From NCBI GenBank assembly GCA_002304735.1, contig DBIU01000054.1:1-17462 (forward strand): DNA of 17,462 nt. The letters run 5' to 3'. This DNA is from Ruminococcaceae bacterium UBA794 (lineage in GTDB: Bacteria > Bacillota > Clostridia > Oscillospirales > Ruminococcaceae). The first letter of the stretch is position 1. Every line of letters begins with the position of its first letter. A program made the translations under genes and the position numbers. This document shows positions 1 through 7,038 of this stretch, one piece after another. The notes beneath the pieces are model-generated. The model was given only the letters and a program-made list of their open reading frames with translations, searched no databases and was not told the origin of the DNA.

Positions 1-1
1 T

Positions 2-1516
2 ATTCCGTTTTCCGAAAATGTTCCCGGCGGCGGAAAGCTTTTCGGCGCGGAGGCGAAGGCTTCTTCGTCGCTTAGGCTTCAATTCCGTTTTGACAGAGGC
101 GGGCTTATTGTCTTTTCTCTCGTTCTTGCGGACGGAAAAATTCTTTCTCACGACGAGCGTTCTGTCGTTAACGCTGCGTTTAGCTGTTTTTCTCATATTC
201 TTCAGGATTTGATTGTCGCTTGTACATATAAAAAGCTCCCTATGGTCGACCCTGCCACCAAAACCGCCACGCTTAACGCTTTTATGCAGTTCGCGGGTGT
301 GCTTACGGCTACGGGAAAATCACGGGATTATACCGCGTTTTACTTCAACATCAAGAATTTTAGGTCTATTCACAAGTCGCTTTCTTTCGTTGAAGGCTCC
401 GCGCTTTTGCTCAAATATTGCCGCACCGTTTCGGACGCTCTCGCGAGAAACGAAATGATTGCTCATCTCGGCGGCGACAATTTTACCGCCCTTGTGCTTG
501 ACGAGCATAGGGACTATTTTATGGACCTTATTCAGAATATGGTTATCAAGTTTGTCAAGGACGACCATATTCTCACCTTCGTTTTCGGCGCAACAATCGG
601 CGTTGTTAAGCTCACGGACGAGGCTAACCCCGGAGAAATTATGATGCACGTTTCCTCCGCCTATCAAGCCGCGCGCGAAAAACGAGTATCCATAAGCTGC
701 TTTGACAGAATAACAAACGGCGATATTATGAACAGAAAAATCATTCTCTCGGGGTTTTACAAGGCAATCAACGAGAACGAGTTTTTTGTTATGTATCAGC
801 CGAAGGTTGACGTTAAAACAAGAACGCTTGCGGGCGCGGAGGCTCTCGTGCGCTGGAAGCACGGCGACGGCTTCATTATGCCGGGAAGCTTTATTCCCGT
901 GCTTGAAAACGACGGCTGCATCTGTATTCTCGATTTCTATATGCTCGATAAGGTTTGCAGGTTTATCAGAAAAATCATCGACGAAAATATGCAGCCCGTC
1001 AAAATCTCCGTAAATTTCTCCAAGCGTCATCTTTCTAACAATAAATTCGTCGAGGAAATAGTCGATATCATTGATAAATACGGCGTTCCGCACGGTCTTA
1101 TCGAGGTTGAGCTTACAGAGGGCGAGGATTATCACGACCACGGCGTTATGAAGGATATCGTTGAAGAACTTAACGCGCTCGGCATCAGAACCTCGATTGA
1201 CGACTTCGGAACGGGCTATTCGTCGCTCAGTATGCTTAATTCTCTTCAGCTCGATACCCTTAAAATCGACAAGAGCTTTATCCCCGAGTCTACCAAGGAC
1301 AAGAAAAGCAAGGGTATGATTATGCTTCGCAGCGTCGTTAACCTCGCAAAGGACCTCGGCTTGAAAACCGTCGCGGAGGGCGTTGAAACGCACGAACAAT
1401 TCGAGCTTATGAAAAAGCTCGGCTGCGATATGATTCAAGGCTATATCTTCGATAAGCCGCTTACGGAGGCGGATTTCGTCCAAAGAATAAAACAGCGCGT
1501 TTACGACGAAGTGTAA
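2..1516 (+). CDS. GGDEF(degenerate)-EAL cyclic-di-GMP phosphodiesterase, 5' truncated
   Basis: The frame is open from base 2, so the gene starts upstream of the window and 504 residues are visible. The TTG at 209 is an internal codon, not a start. The first ~75 residues look like the tail of an N-terminal sensory domain, possibly GAF-like (inference). A GGDEF-type domain follows, with LGGDNF at about 467-484 where active cyclases have GGDEF/GGEEF, so cyclase activity is unlikely. The C-terminal EAL domain keeps the residues expected of an active phosphodiesterase: AEALVRW, NFSKRHL, ELTEG, DDFGTGYSS, LKIDKSF, AEGVET and the QGY glutamine. The expected reaction is c-di-GMP to pGpG. The TAA stop overlaps the ribosome binding site of the FIST gene, so the two are probably co-transcribed. 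The EAL assignment is secure; the sensory input is unknown. Confidence 0.93.
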   Translation: MPFSENVPGGGKLFGAEAKASSSLRLQFRFDRGGLIVFSLVLADGKILSHDERSVVNAAFSCFSHILQDLIVACTYKKLPMVDPATKTATLNAFMQFAGVLTATGKSRDYTAFYFNIKNFRSIHKSLSFVEGSALLLKYCRTVSDALARNEMIAHLGGDNFTALVLDEHRDYFMDLIQNMVIKFVKDDHILTFVFGATIGVVKLTDEANPGEIMMHVSSAYQAAREKRVSISCFDRITNGDIMNRKIILSGFYKAINENEFFVMYQPKVDVKTRTLAGAEALVRWKHGDGFIMPGSFIPVLENDGCICILDFYMLDKVCRFIRKIIDENMQPVKISVNFSKRHLSNNKFVEEIVDIIDKYGVPHGLIEVELTEGEDYHDHGVMKDIVEELNALGIRTSIDDFGTGYSSLSMLNSLQLDTLKIDKSFIPESTKDKKSKGMIMLRSVVNLAKDLGLKTVAEGVETHEQFELMKKLGCDMIQGYIFDKPLTEADFVQRIKQRVYDEV

Positions 1517-1529
1517 AGGAGCAATAATT

Positions 1530-2648
1530 ATGGTTAAGTGTTCTTTCGGCGTAGGCCGTCATACCGAAAATCCCGTTCTTTGCGTTGAAGAAGCCGTCAA
1601 GGATTTTCGCAATCCTATCATTATCTTCTTCTTTTCGGGTGAAAAGAATTTTCGCGAATATGCCCGCCTTATAAACGAAACTTTCCCGAAAACCATCTGT
1701 ATGGGCTGTTCGGCTCACCGTTCAATCGACAACTCCGGCTTCGAGGAGGATGTTCTTAAGGCTGTCGCGATTGAAGAAGGAGTCGTGTGTTCCGCGGGAG
1801 TTATCGAAAAGGCGGATAATCTCGCGCTTGAATATGCCGACAGAGTTCGCCGCAGTCTCAAAGAGGTCGGCGAAACGCACAATACCGTCTGCGTTGAATT
1901 TACCGCGCCTTTTAAGCGCGCGGAAGAATATGCGCTTATGACGCTTAACAGCGTTCTCCTCAGAAACGAAATTCCCGTTATCGGAGGCTCAGCCGCAAAT
2001 TCCGACGGCAAGGAAGGCTCCGAAGAAGCCTATATTTCCCTAAACGGCGAGATTTATCCCGAAGGCTGCGTTTATGCTCTTATTCATAACGTTAACGGTA
2101 AAATTATGCTTTGCCGCGAGAATATTTACGAGCCGCTTTCCGGAAACAGCTTTACGGCGACAAAAGCAAACGCAATCACGCGCACCGTTATGACTTATGA
2201 CAACAAGCCTGCCGCAGACGTTTATGCGAAAGAGCTTGGCGTTCCAAAGGAACAGATTGAGAATTATTTCTTCGACAATCCTATGGGCAAAACCGAGGGC
2301 GATGAAATTTATGTCACCGCTATTCAGGGGGAGAGCCTAAACGGCAGTATGCGCTATCTCGCGCGCGTATACGAAGGCACGGAAATGATGGTTATGAAAG
2401 TCGGCGACTATCGCTCCATTACCGAACAAACAATCAAGGGCGTTCTCAAGGAAATTAAAAAGCCTTCGCTTGTGCTTATGTTTAACTGTATTGCACGAAC
2501 GGTTCTTTTTGAAAAGCAGAATTATCTCGGCGAATACGAGAAAATGCTCGCGGACGCATTTCCGAGGTTTATCGGCTTTTCTTGTATGAGCGAACAGCTC
2601 GGCACCAAAAATTGTAACTGTACTATGCTGCTTGCCGTTTTTGAATAA
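1530..2648 (+). CDS. FIST domain signal-sensing protein
   Basis: This 372-residue protein matches the FIST_N plus FIST_C architecture, with the N-terminal half at roughly residues 20-190 and the C-terminal half at 215-350. Recognisable segments are the GCSAHRSI stretch, IPVIGGSAANS, and the C-terminal LVLMFNCIARTVLF and FIGFSCMSEQ. FIST domains are regarded as small-ligand sensors in signal transduction, possibly for amino acids; the ligand here cannot be read from sequence. The start is ATG 1530 with AAGGAG at 1516-1521. No signal peptide or membrane helix is evident, so it is probably cytoplasmic. It lies 13 nt after the EAL gene and is closed by a terminator, suggesting a two-gene unit in which FIST sensing may be tied to c-di-GMP breakdown (inference). 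No output domain is fused to it. Confidence 0.85.
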   Translation: MVKCSFGVGRHTENPVLCVEEAVKDFRNPIIIFFFSGEKNFREYARLINETFPKTICMGCSAHRSIDNSGFEEDVLKAVAIEEGVVCSAGVIEKADNLALEYADRVRRSLKEVGETHNTVCVEFTAPFKRAEEYALMTLNSVLLRNEIPVIGGSAANSDGKEGSEEAYISLNGEIYPEGCVYALIHNVNGKIMLCRENIYEPLSGNSFTATKANAITRTVMTYDNKPAADVYAKELGVPKEQIENYFFDNPMGKTEGDEIYVTAIQGESLNGSMRYLARVYEGTEMMVMKVGDYRSITEQTIKGVLKEIKKPSLVLMFNCIARTVLFEKQNYLGEYEKMLADAFPRFIGFSCMSEQLGTKNCNCTMLLAVFE

Positions 2649-2658
2649 CGCTTTTTTT

Positions 2659-2686
2659 GAAAGCTCCCGTTTTCGGGGGCTTTTTT
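2659..2686 (+). terminator. Rho-independent terminator after the FIST gene
   Basis: A 9-bp stem AAGCTCCCG / CGGGGGCTT, with one G-U pair and a TTTT loop, is followed directly by a T run. It ends the EAL-FIST unit and separates it from the next promoter. Confidence 0.85.
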
Positions 2687-2717
2687 GCTTTTTAACGCGA
2701 ATTATGCGGGAAAATCG

Positions 2718-2746
2718 TTGACAAGAGCGGCGTTTTGTGGTACAAT
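2718..2746 (+). promoter_or_regulatory. SigA-type promoter for the Sel1/TerY_C/kinase/GNAT unit
   Basis: A perfect TTGACA (2718-2723), a 17-bp spacer and TACAAT (2741-2746) are visible. Transcription should start near 2753. This places the GTG-type start at 2737 inside the promoter, which supports the downstream ATG at 2797 as the true start of the first gene. Confidence 0.85.
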
Positions 2747-2796
2747 ATATAGTGAGTGATTTTATCAAATTGTGCTGTTTTATCGAGGTGAGGAGA

Positions 2797-4077
2797 ATGG
2801 TCTGCGGGCGCTGCGGAAAGGTTTTTGACGAAACAAAACAGGATTACTGCGGCTTTTGCAGAACCGTTCATACAAAAAAAGGCGAGCCTATCCGAGATTT
2901 GAAGGGTATTCTTTCTTATATTACGGAGAAATTCGGCAGGGAAATCCTTCTCAATCCGCGAAAAACAGACGCGCTTATCGCGGACTTCTTCCCGAAAGAA
3001 ACCGCCGCGAGAAGGCTTTGCTTCGTTACGCTCTACGACGGCTGCGCGAGAAAGCTTTTTGCGGTCCGCGAGAAGCCGTTCGAGGTGCGCTGCGCGGCTG
3101 CGGCTAAGTGCATAAAATCGCTTCGCGACGAGATTGGCATAAAGGGAAGAATTGCCGCGGAAGCCGTCGAGGCGGTCGGCTGCGCGGTCGGCTGCGAGAT
3201 TTCATTCAAGAAAAGCGAGGCGCTTCCCGCTTCCGAAACCGAGTCAAAAAAGAACATTACGGACGCAGCCGAACAGTATTCGCTCGGACGGCACTTCGAC
3301 CGTATCCACGAGTATGAAAAGGCGCTTTATTGGTTTGAAAAAGCCGCTTTGCAGGACTACGGCGAGGCGGAATGTTATATGGGAAGCTATCGGCTCGAGG
3401 GGCGCGGCGGCATACAGAACGTTGAACAGGCGCGCGAGTGGTTTGTCCGCGGAATGGAAAACGGCGTCGCCGAGGCGGAATATATGGTCGGGTACTTTTA
3501 TGCGGAGGGCATCGCCTGCAAAATCGACGAGGGCAGAGCGTTTGAATGTTTCGTTAACGCGGCGAAAAAAGGCTGCGAAAACGCGATAAATATGGTCGCG
3601 CTGTGCTATGAGAACGGTGTTCACGTCGCCCGCGACAAGCAGCTTGCCGATAAATGGCGCAAGTTCAAGGCGAATAATCGGGTTTTCGACGAAACCGCTC
3701 CCGAACCGCCCGAACCTACCCGCGACGACGGCGAGGAGCTTTATCAGAGCGCTCGGCGCTGTCTTGCCGATAAGGATTTCGAGGGCGCGGCTATGTTCTA
3801 CAAAAGAGCCGCGGAAACAGGGCATATCCGCGCTATGTGTTCTTACGGAAAGTGCCTTTACACGGGAAGCGGCGCGGCAAAAGACCCCGCGGAGGCTTTT
3901 CGCTGGTTTTCGCGCGCCGCAGACCAAAATTCCCCTATCGCGCAATATAATCTCGGGGTTATGTATCTCAAGGGCGTTTATGTGGGGAAAGACCTCAGAA
4001 CGGCTAGGGATTATTTCTCGAAAGCCGCAGAAAACGGTCACGAGGACGCGGCGAAAATTCTCAAAAAATTGAAGTAA
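2797..4077 (+). CDS. Zinc-ribbon and Sel1-repeat protein
   Basis: This 426-residue protein starts at ATG 2797, preceded by GAGGTG at 2785-2790. Residues 1-22 form a short zinc ribbon (C3, C6, C18, C21). Residues ~30-125 form a helical domain containing LLNPRKTDALIADFFP; it resembles the 'NPRRL..LL.D.P' helical module seen in other bacterial signalling proteins (family memory, not verified). From about residue 158 to the end there are two blocks of Sel1-like repeats separated by a Pro/Glu-rich linker near residues 300-315. Typical repeat signatures are EKALYWFEKAA, AEAFRWFSRAA and ARDYFSKAAENGHEDA. Sel1 repeats make superhelical protein-binding scaffolds. As first gene of a kinase operon it may be an adaptor or substrate-binding partner (inference). 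No signal peptide is seen. Confidence 0.85.
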   Translation: MVCGRCGKVFDETKQDYCGFCRTVHTKKGEPIRDLKGILSYITEKFGREILLNPRKTDALIADFFPKETAARRLCFVTLYDGCARKLFAVREKPFEVRCAAAAKCIKSLRDEIGIKGRIAAEAVEAVGCAVGCEISFKKSEALPASETESKKNITDAAEQYSLGRHFDRIHEYEKALYWFEKAALQDYGEAECYMGSYRLEGRGGIQNVEQAREWFVRGMENGVAEAEYMVGYFYAEGIACKIDEGRAFECFVNAAKKGCENAINMVALCYENGVHVARDKQLADKWRKFKANNRVFDETAPEPPEPTRDDGEELYQSARRCLADKDFEGAAMFYKRAAETGHIRAMCSYGKCLYTGSGAAKDPAEAFRWFSRAADQNSPIAQYNLGVMYLKGVYVGKDLRTARDYFSKAAENGHEDAAKILKKLK

Positions 4078-4102
4078 ATTGAAATAAACCGGAGGAAAAA
4101 CA

Positions 4103-4453
4103 ATGAAAGCAGCAGTTATTCTGACAAAATGCAAGGAAACTCACGGGCTTTTCGGTATCCGCGCGGAACAGCGCGAGGACGAGGCTTGGTACGCGACTTG
4201 GGCGTTTAAGGTTACCGAACATACGGCTTCGCGCGAGAAGTTCGGCGATACCGAAATTTCCGGCAACGTATACGTCACAACGGACTATCCCTCCTGCCCG
4301 TACTGCGGCGCAAAGGGCTTTTTCCAGTGCAGCGAGTGCGGCAAGACCACCTGCTGGAACGGCGAAACCGAAACAGTCTGCGAATGGTGCGGAAACGCCG
4401 CGGAAACCTCCGCAGAGGAGAACTTCGAGTCCCTTACGGGCGGCGGTTTCTGA
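4103..4453 (+). CDS. TerY_C-like zinc-binding protein
   Basis: This 116-residue protein starts at ATG 4103, 7 nt after GGAGG. The N-terminal half (W29 to G54, with the AWYATWAF segment) leads into a cysteine-rich tail with C65/C68, C76/C79, C84 and C93/C96. The pattern CPYCG...CSECGK..C...CEWCG is that of the TerY_C metal-binding domain. In known proteins this domain is often fused to a vWA domain of the TerY type or encoded beside one; here it stands alone. It sits 21 nt upstream of the kinase gene, which suggests it is a metal-dependent partner or sensor for that kinase (inference). Family assignment is from recognition of the spacing and flanking residues, and is good but unverified. Confidence 0.75.
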   Translation: MKAAVILTKCKETHGLFGIRAEQREDEAWYATWAFKVTEHTASREKFGDTEISGNVYVTTDYPSCPYCGAKGFFQCSECGKTTCWNGETETVCEWCGNAAETSAEENFESLTGGGF

Positions 4454-4474
4454 TAAGGACAAGGTGGTGCTTTT

Positions 4475-5743
4475 ATGCTGAAAATCGGCGACAGTGTGCC
4501 TCTTGAGCTTGGCGGCGCGGCAAAAATCCTCGGCGTTCTCGGCTCCGGCGGGCAGGGAACCGTTTACAAAGCGCAATATTCCGGAAAAGAATACGCGCTC
4601 AAAATGTACTTTGAGAATAAGCTCAGAAGTCCCGAAATATTTCGCGAAAATCTGAGCCGTCTTACCGAGGATAAAATCGACCCCGCGTTTGTGATGCCGC
4701 TTATGCTCACGGAAAAAACGGACGGCGGCTTCGGGTTTCTTATGGAGCTTGTCCCCGCGGAATACAAGCCGTTTTCCGATATTCTCAACGCGCGCGTTAA
4801 GCTTTCGGGACTTTACTCCGTCGTTAACTCCGCAATCAGGATAACTTCCGCGTTCCGCGCGCTTCACAACAGCGGGAAAAGCTATCAGGACCTCAACGAC
4901 GGCGGCTTCTTCATCAGACCGTCAGACGGCGACGTTCTTATCTGCGACTGCGACAACATCGCGCCCTACGGCGAACATCTCGGTATCGCGGGCAAGCCCG
5001 GCTTTATGGCGCCCGAAATCGTTCGCGGCGAGAAAGCTCCCGATAAGTTTACCGACAGATATTCGCTCGCAGTTGTGCTTTTCAGGCTGCTTCTGCGCGG
5101 CGACCCCCTCGAAGGCGGCAGAGTCCTCAAAAGCGTTTGCCTTACAGAAGAAGCGGAGCGCCGTCACTATGGCTTCGAGCCGCTTTTCGTCTACGACCCC
5201 GCGGACGACAGCAATCGCCCCGTGCGCGGCGTTCACAACAATATCATCAAATTCTGGCAGATTATGCCCGACTATATAAGAGAAGCGTTTGAATTTTCGT
5301 TTACAACGGGTCTTAACGAGCCGCAGAAGCGACTTATCGAAAAGCAGTGGCTCGACCTGCTTAAGCGGCTTCGCGGCGATATCACGGCTTGCTCCTGCGG
5401 TATACAGAATTTCCTTCCCGCAATGAAAACGGACGATGAGGGAAAGCTTATTTGCCCCTGCGGAAATCACTATCCGAAACCGCTTTCGCTCGTTGGGGAA
5501 AAGAGCAGAGTGCTGCTGTTCGACGGGGCGAGGATTTTCGACGACGAGGTTAAAGTCGCCGCCGAGGTTGTCCGCAACAAGAAAAATCCCGCGCTCTGGG
5601 GACTGAAAAATCTTACGGAAAGCGACTGGAGCTGCGTTCTCCCGAACGGCGCGGAAAAAACCGTTCCCGCGGGAAGCGCCGCGCCTATCTTCACGGGAAC
5701 TTCAATCGCCGTCGGCGAAGAAAAATTTGCAATTGAGGATTAA
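4475..5743 (+). CDS. Atypical protein kinase with C-terminal zinc ribbon and beta domain
   Basis: This 422-residue protein has a kinase fold at residues ~15-300. Visible motifs are the glycine loop LGSGGQGTVYKA (22-33), the ATP-binding lysine in YALKMY (K43), a catalytic loop YQDLNDGG (137-144, Asp139), a DFG-like LICDCDN (D158 or D160), an APE equivalent FMAPE (177-181) and the subdomain IX Asp in DRYSL. The usual loop HRDLKxxN is altered: Lys+2 is Asn141 and Asn+5 is Gly144. A zinc ribbon CxC/CxC (C306, C308, C327, C329) follows, then a ~90-residue C-terminal domain (NPALWGLKNLT, W385) that is probably beta-rich and FHA-like (inference). Such kinases pair with TerY-like and PP2C proteins in Ter-associated modules. 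It starts at ATG 4475 after AAGGTGG. It may be a weak kinase or a pseudokinase. Confidence 0.85.
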   Translation: MLKIGDSVPLELGGAAKILGVLGSGGQGTVYKAQYSGKEYALKMYFENKLRSPEIFRENLSRLTEDKIDPAFVMPLMLTEKTDGGFGFLMELVPAEYKPFSDILNARVKLSGLYSVVNSAIRITSAFRALHNSGKSYQDLNDGGFFIRPSDGDVLICDCDNIAPYGEHLGIAGKPGFMAPEIVRGEKAPDKFTDRYSLAVVLFRLLLRGDPLEGGRVLKSVCLTEEAERRHYGFEPLFVYDPADDSNRPVRGVHNNIIKFWQIMPDYIREAFEFSFTTGLNEPQKRLIEKQWLDLLKRLRGDITACSCGIQNFLPAMKTDDEGKLICPCGNHYPKPLSLVGEKSRVLLFDGARIFDDEVKVAAEVVRNKKNPALWGLKNLTESDWSCVLPNGAEKTVPAGSAAPIFTGTSIAVGEEKFAIED

Positions 5744-5744
5744 T

Positions 5745-6209
5745 ATGGAAATAAGAAGAGCCGAAAACGGCGATATTTCGAGAATTACCGAGCTTCTTTA
5801 TCAGGTTCACAAGGTTCACTCCGACAAGCGTCCCGACCTTTTTCGGCGCGGCGCCAAAAAATATACCGAGGACGAACTCCGCGGCATAATCGCGGACGAC
5901 GAGCGTCCCGTTTTTGCGGCTTTGCTCAACGGGGAAATCGCGGGCTATGCGTTTTGCGTTTTTCAGCGGCACGGCGGCGGTTCGCTTGAGGATTTCACTA
6001 CGCTTTATATAGACGATTTGTGCGTTGACGAAAAGTATAGGCACGAACACGTCGGTTCTGCGCTCTATCAATACGTTCTCGATTTCGCAAAGAAAAGCGG
6101 CTGTCATAACCTCACGCTCAACGTCTGGGAGTGCAACCCCGGCGCTATGAATTTCTACAAGAAGATGGGACTTTCTGTTCAGAAAACTACTCTGGAACAG
6201 CTTTTATAA
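5745..6209 (+). CDS. GNAT family N-acetyltransferase
   Basis: This 154-residue protein starts at ATG 5745, one base after the kinase stop, with GAGG at 5735-5738 inside the kinase gene; this indicates translational coupling. The GNAT fold is clear: MEIRRAENGDISRI at the N terminus, the YIDDLCVDEKYR strand, the acetyl-CoA loop RHEHVGSAL, and the closing LNVWECNPGAMNFYKKMGL. In the loop, the usual first glycine of R/Q-x-x-G-x-G is His while the second glycine is present. The closest described relatives by look are protein or small-amine acetyltransferases; the substrate cannot be named. Its position suggests it belongs to the kinase module, but it could equally be an unrelated passenger gene. 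No strong terminator follows. Confidence 0.87.
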   Translation: MEIRRAENGDISRITELLYQVHKVHSDKRPDLFRRGAKKYTEDELRGIIADDERPVFAALLNGEIAGYAFCVFQRHGGGSLEDFTTLYIDDLCVDEKYRHEHVGSALYQYVLDFAKKSGCHNLTLNVWECNPGAMNFYKKMGLSVQKTTLEQLL

Positions 6210-6378
6210 ACTTTAGTGCGCTAATTAAACGTTGATATTGTTGAAAAGTGATGTTTATGTTGAATATTTTGTTAAAAATTAATTGTACAAAATAGCCAAT
6301 ACTCAATGTTTGAATTGTCTAATAATAAGTAAAAAAACTGAAAATCAGCTCTAAATCGGTAAAAAATAAAAATCGCTG
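6210..6378. other. AT-rich intergenic region between GNAT and HPr genes
   Basis: About 170 bp, clearly richer in A+T than the flanking genes. It holds three spaced GTTGA motifs (6231-6265) and only weak hairpins such as TTAG/CTAA just after the GNAT stop. I see no gene, no strong terminator and no catabolite-responsive element. Confidence 0.5.
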
Positions 6379-6407
6379 TTGACTAAAATGCATATTTTGG
6401 ATATACT
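6379..6407 (+). promoter_or_regulatory. Promoter of the HPr gene
   Basis: TTGACT (6379-6384), a 17-bp spacer and TATACT (6402-6407) lie about 145 nt upstream of the HPr start. The resulting leader (about 6414-6553) is long for an HPr gene, but I see no riboswitch fold in it. Confidence 0.7.
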
Positions 6408-6553
6408 TATATTTGGAAGGTAGACTACGACGAAAACGTACGGATAAGAGAAAAAAGTCCGAAAAAACGCCGAGGCGCGTTCCCGAAAAGCAGAACAAAG
6501 GAAATCGGAAGGGTTGCTGCTTACAAACACGAATGAATTTGGAGGAAACTGTT

Positions 6554-6817
6554 ATGTGCATGAAGGACATTGAAGTTAAAAACCAGGTCGGTTTACACGC
6601 AAGACCCGCTACATTCTTTATTCAGAAGGCAAACGAGTATAAGTCGTCTATTTGGGTTGAAAAGGAAGAGCGCAGAGTTAACGCTAAGTCGCTTCTCGGT
6701 ATCCTTTCCCTCGGTATTGTTGGCGGCGCTAAAATCCGCATTATCGCCGACGGTCCCGACGAGCAGCTTGCTGTTGACGGACTTGTAAAGCTCGTTGAAA
6801 GCGAATTTGCCGAATAA
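6554..6817 (+). CDS. ptsH: Phosphocarrier protein HPr
   Basis: This 87-residue protein matches the HPr family length. VGLHARPAT places the PEP-dependent phosphorylation site exactly at His15, and NAKSLLGIL places the regulatory serine exactly at Ser46. This numbering fixes the start at ATG 6554 after GGAGG (6541-6545) rather than any longer frame upstream. His15 passes phosphate from Enzyme I to sugar EIIA domains, and Ser46 is the HPr kinase/phosphorylase site used for CcpA-type catabolite control in Firmicutes. The presence of His15 argues against the HPr paralogue Crh. The gene is monocistronic here, flanked by its own promoter and terminator, and is not beside ptsI. The role is secure from both motifs. 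Confidence 0.95.
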   Translation: MCMKDIEVKNQVGLHARPATFFIQKANEYKSSIWVEKEERRVNAKSLLGILSLGIVGGAKIRIIADGPDEQLAVDGLVKLVESEFAE

Positions 6818-6852
6818 TTTCGCTCAATTTCCGGTTATTGTCGGATTTTCAA

Positions 6853-6880
6853 AGGGGCAGGTTTCTGCCCCTATATTTTT
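6853..6880 (+). terminator. Rho-independent terminator after HPr
   Basis: An 8-bp perfect stem AGGGGCAG / CTGCCCCT with a GTTT loop is followed by ATATTTTT. Confidence 0.88.
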
Positions 6881-6908
6881 GTGAAAAATTGATGAAATTT
6901 CGATAAAA

Positions 6909-6948
6909 GGTTACAATTTGGTTACAAAAAGGTTGCAAAACGGTTACA
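6909..6948 (+). promoter_or_regulatory. Four 11-bp-spaced direct repeats, WalR-box-like
   Basis: Repeats GGTTACA, GGTTACA, GGTTGCA and GGTTACA begin at 6909, 6920, 6931 and 6942, an exact 11-bp period. On the - strand they read TGTAAC-N5-TGCAAC-N5-TGTAAC-N5-TGTAAC. This fits the WalR consensus TGTWAH-N5-TGTWAH, with one mismatch in one copy. The downstream gene encodes an M23 wall peptidase, a classic WalR target class. A PhoP/PhoB-type regulator of the same OmpR family is the alternative, since those also bind 11-bp direct repeats. Confidence 0.7.
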
Positions 6949-6961
6949 TTTTTGATATAAT
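6933..6961 (+). promoter_or_regulatory. Promoter of the M23 peptidase gene, embedded in the repeats
   Basis: TATAAT (6956-6961) is consensus. A 17-bp spacer points to TTGCAA (6933-6938), a weak -35 that overlaps the third repeat. Repeat 4 lies inside the spacer. Transcription should begin near 6968, giving a leader of about 70 nt that contains two small hairpins (6968-6984 and about 6992-7010). Confidence 0.7.
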
Positions 6962-7038
6962 GGTTTATGCGGATAAGTATTCCGCGACTTTTGCGGCGCT
7001 TGGTTTGCCGCTTATTCCCGTCCGAAGGAGGAATTATC

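Noticed and set aside
18..212. Short + strand frame of 64 codons at the left edge
   Set aside because: It overlaps the open EAL-protein frame that runs from base 2, and its sequence is low-complexity Leu/Arg/Ser typical of an out-of-frame reading.
320..1483. 387-codon - strand frame opposite the EAL gene
   Set aside because: The + strand has clear EAL motifs over the same bases; the - strand product has no recognisable domain and no ribosome binding site.
6413..6553. N-terminal extension of HPr by 47 residues
   Set aside because: The His15 and Ser46 numbering and the GGAGG site at 6541 fix the start at 6554; the extension covers the mRNA leader.
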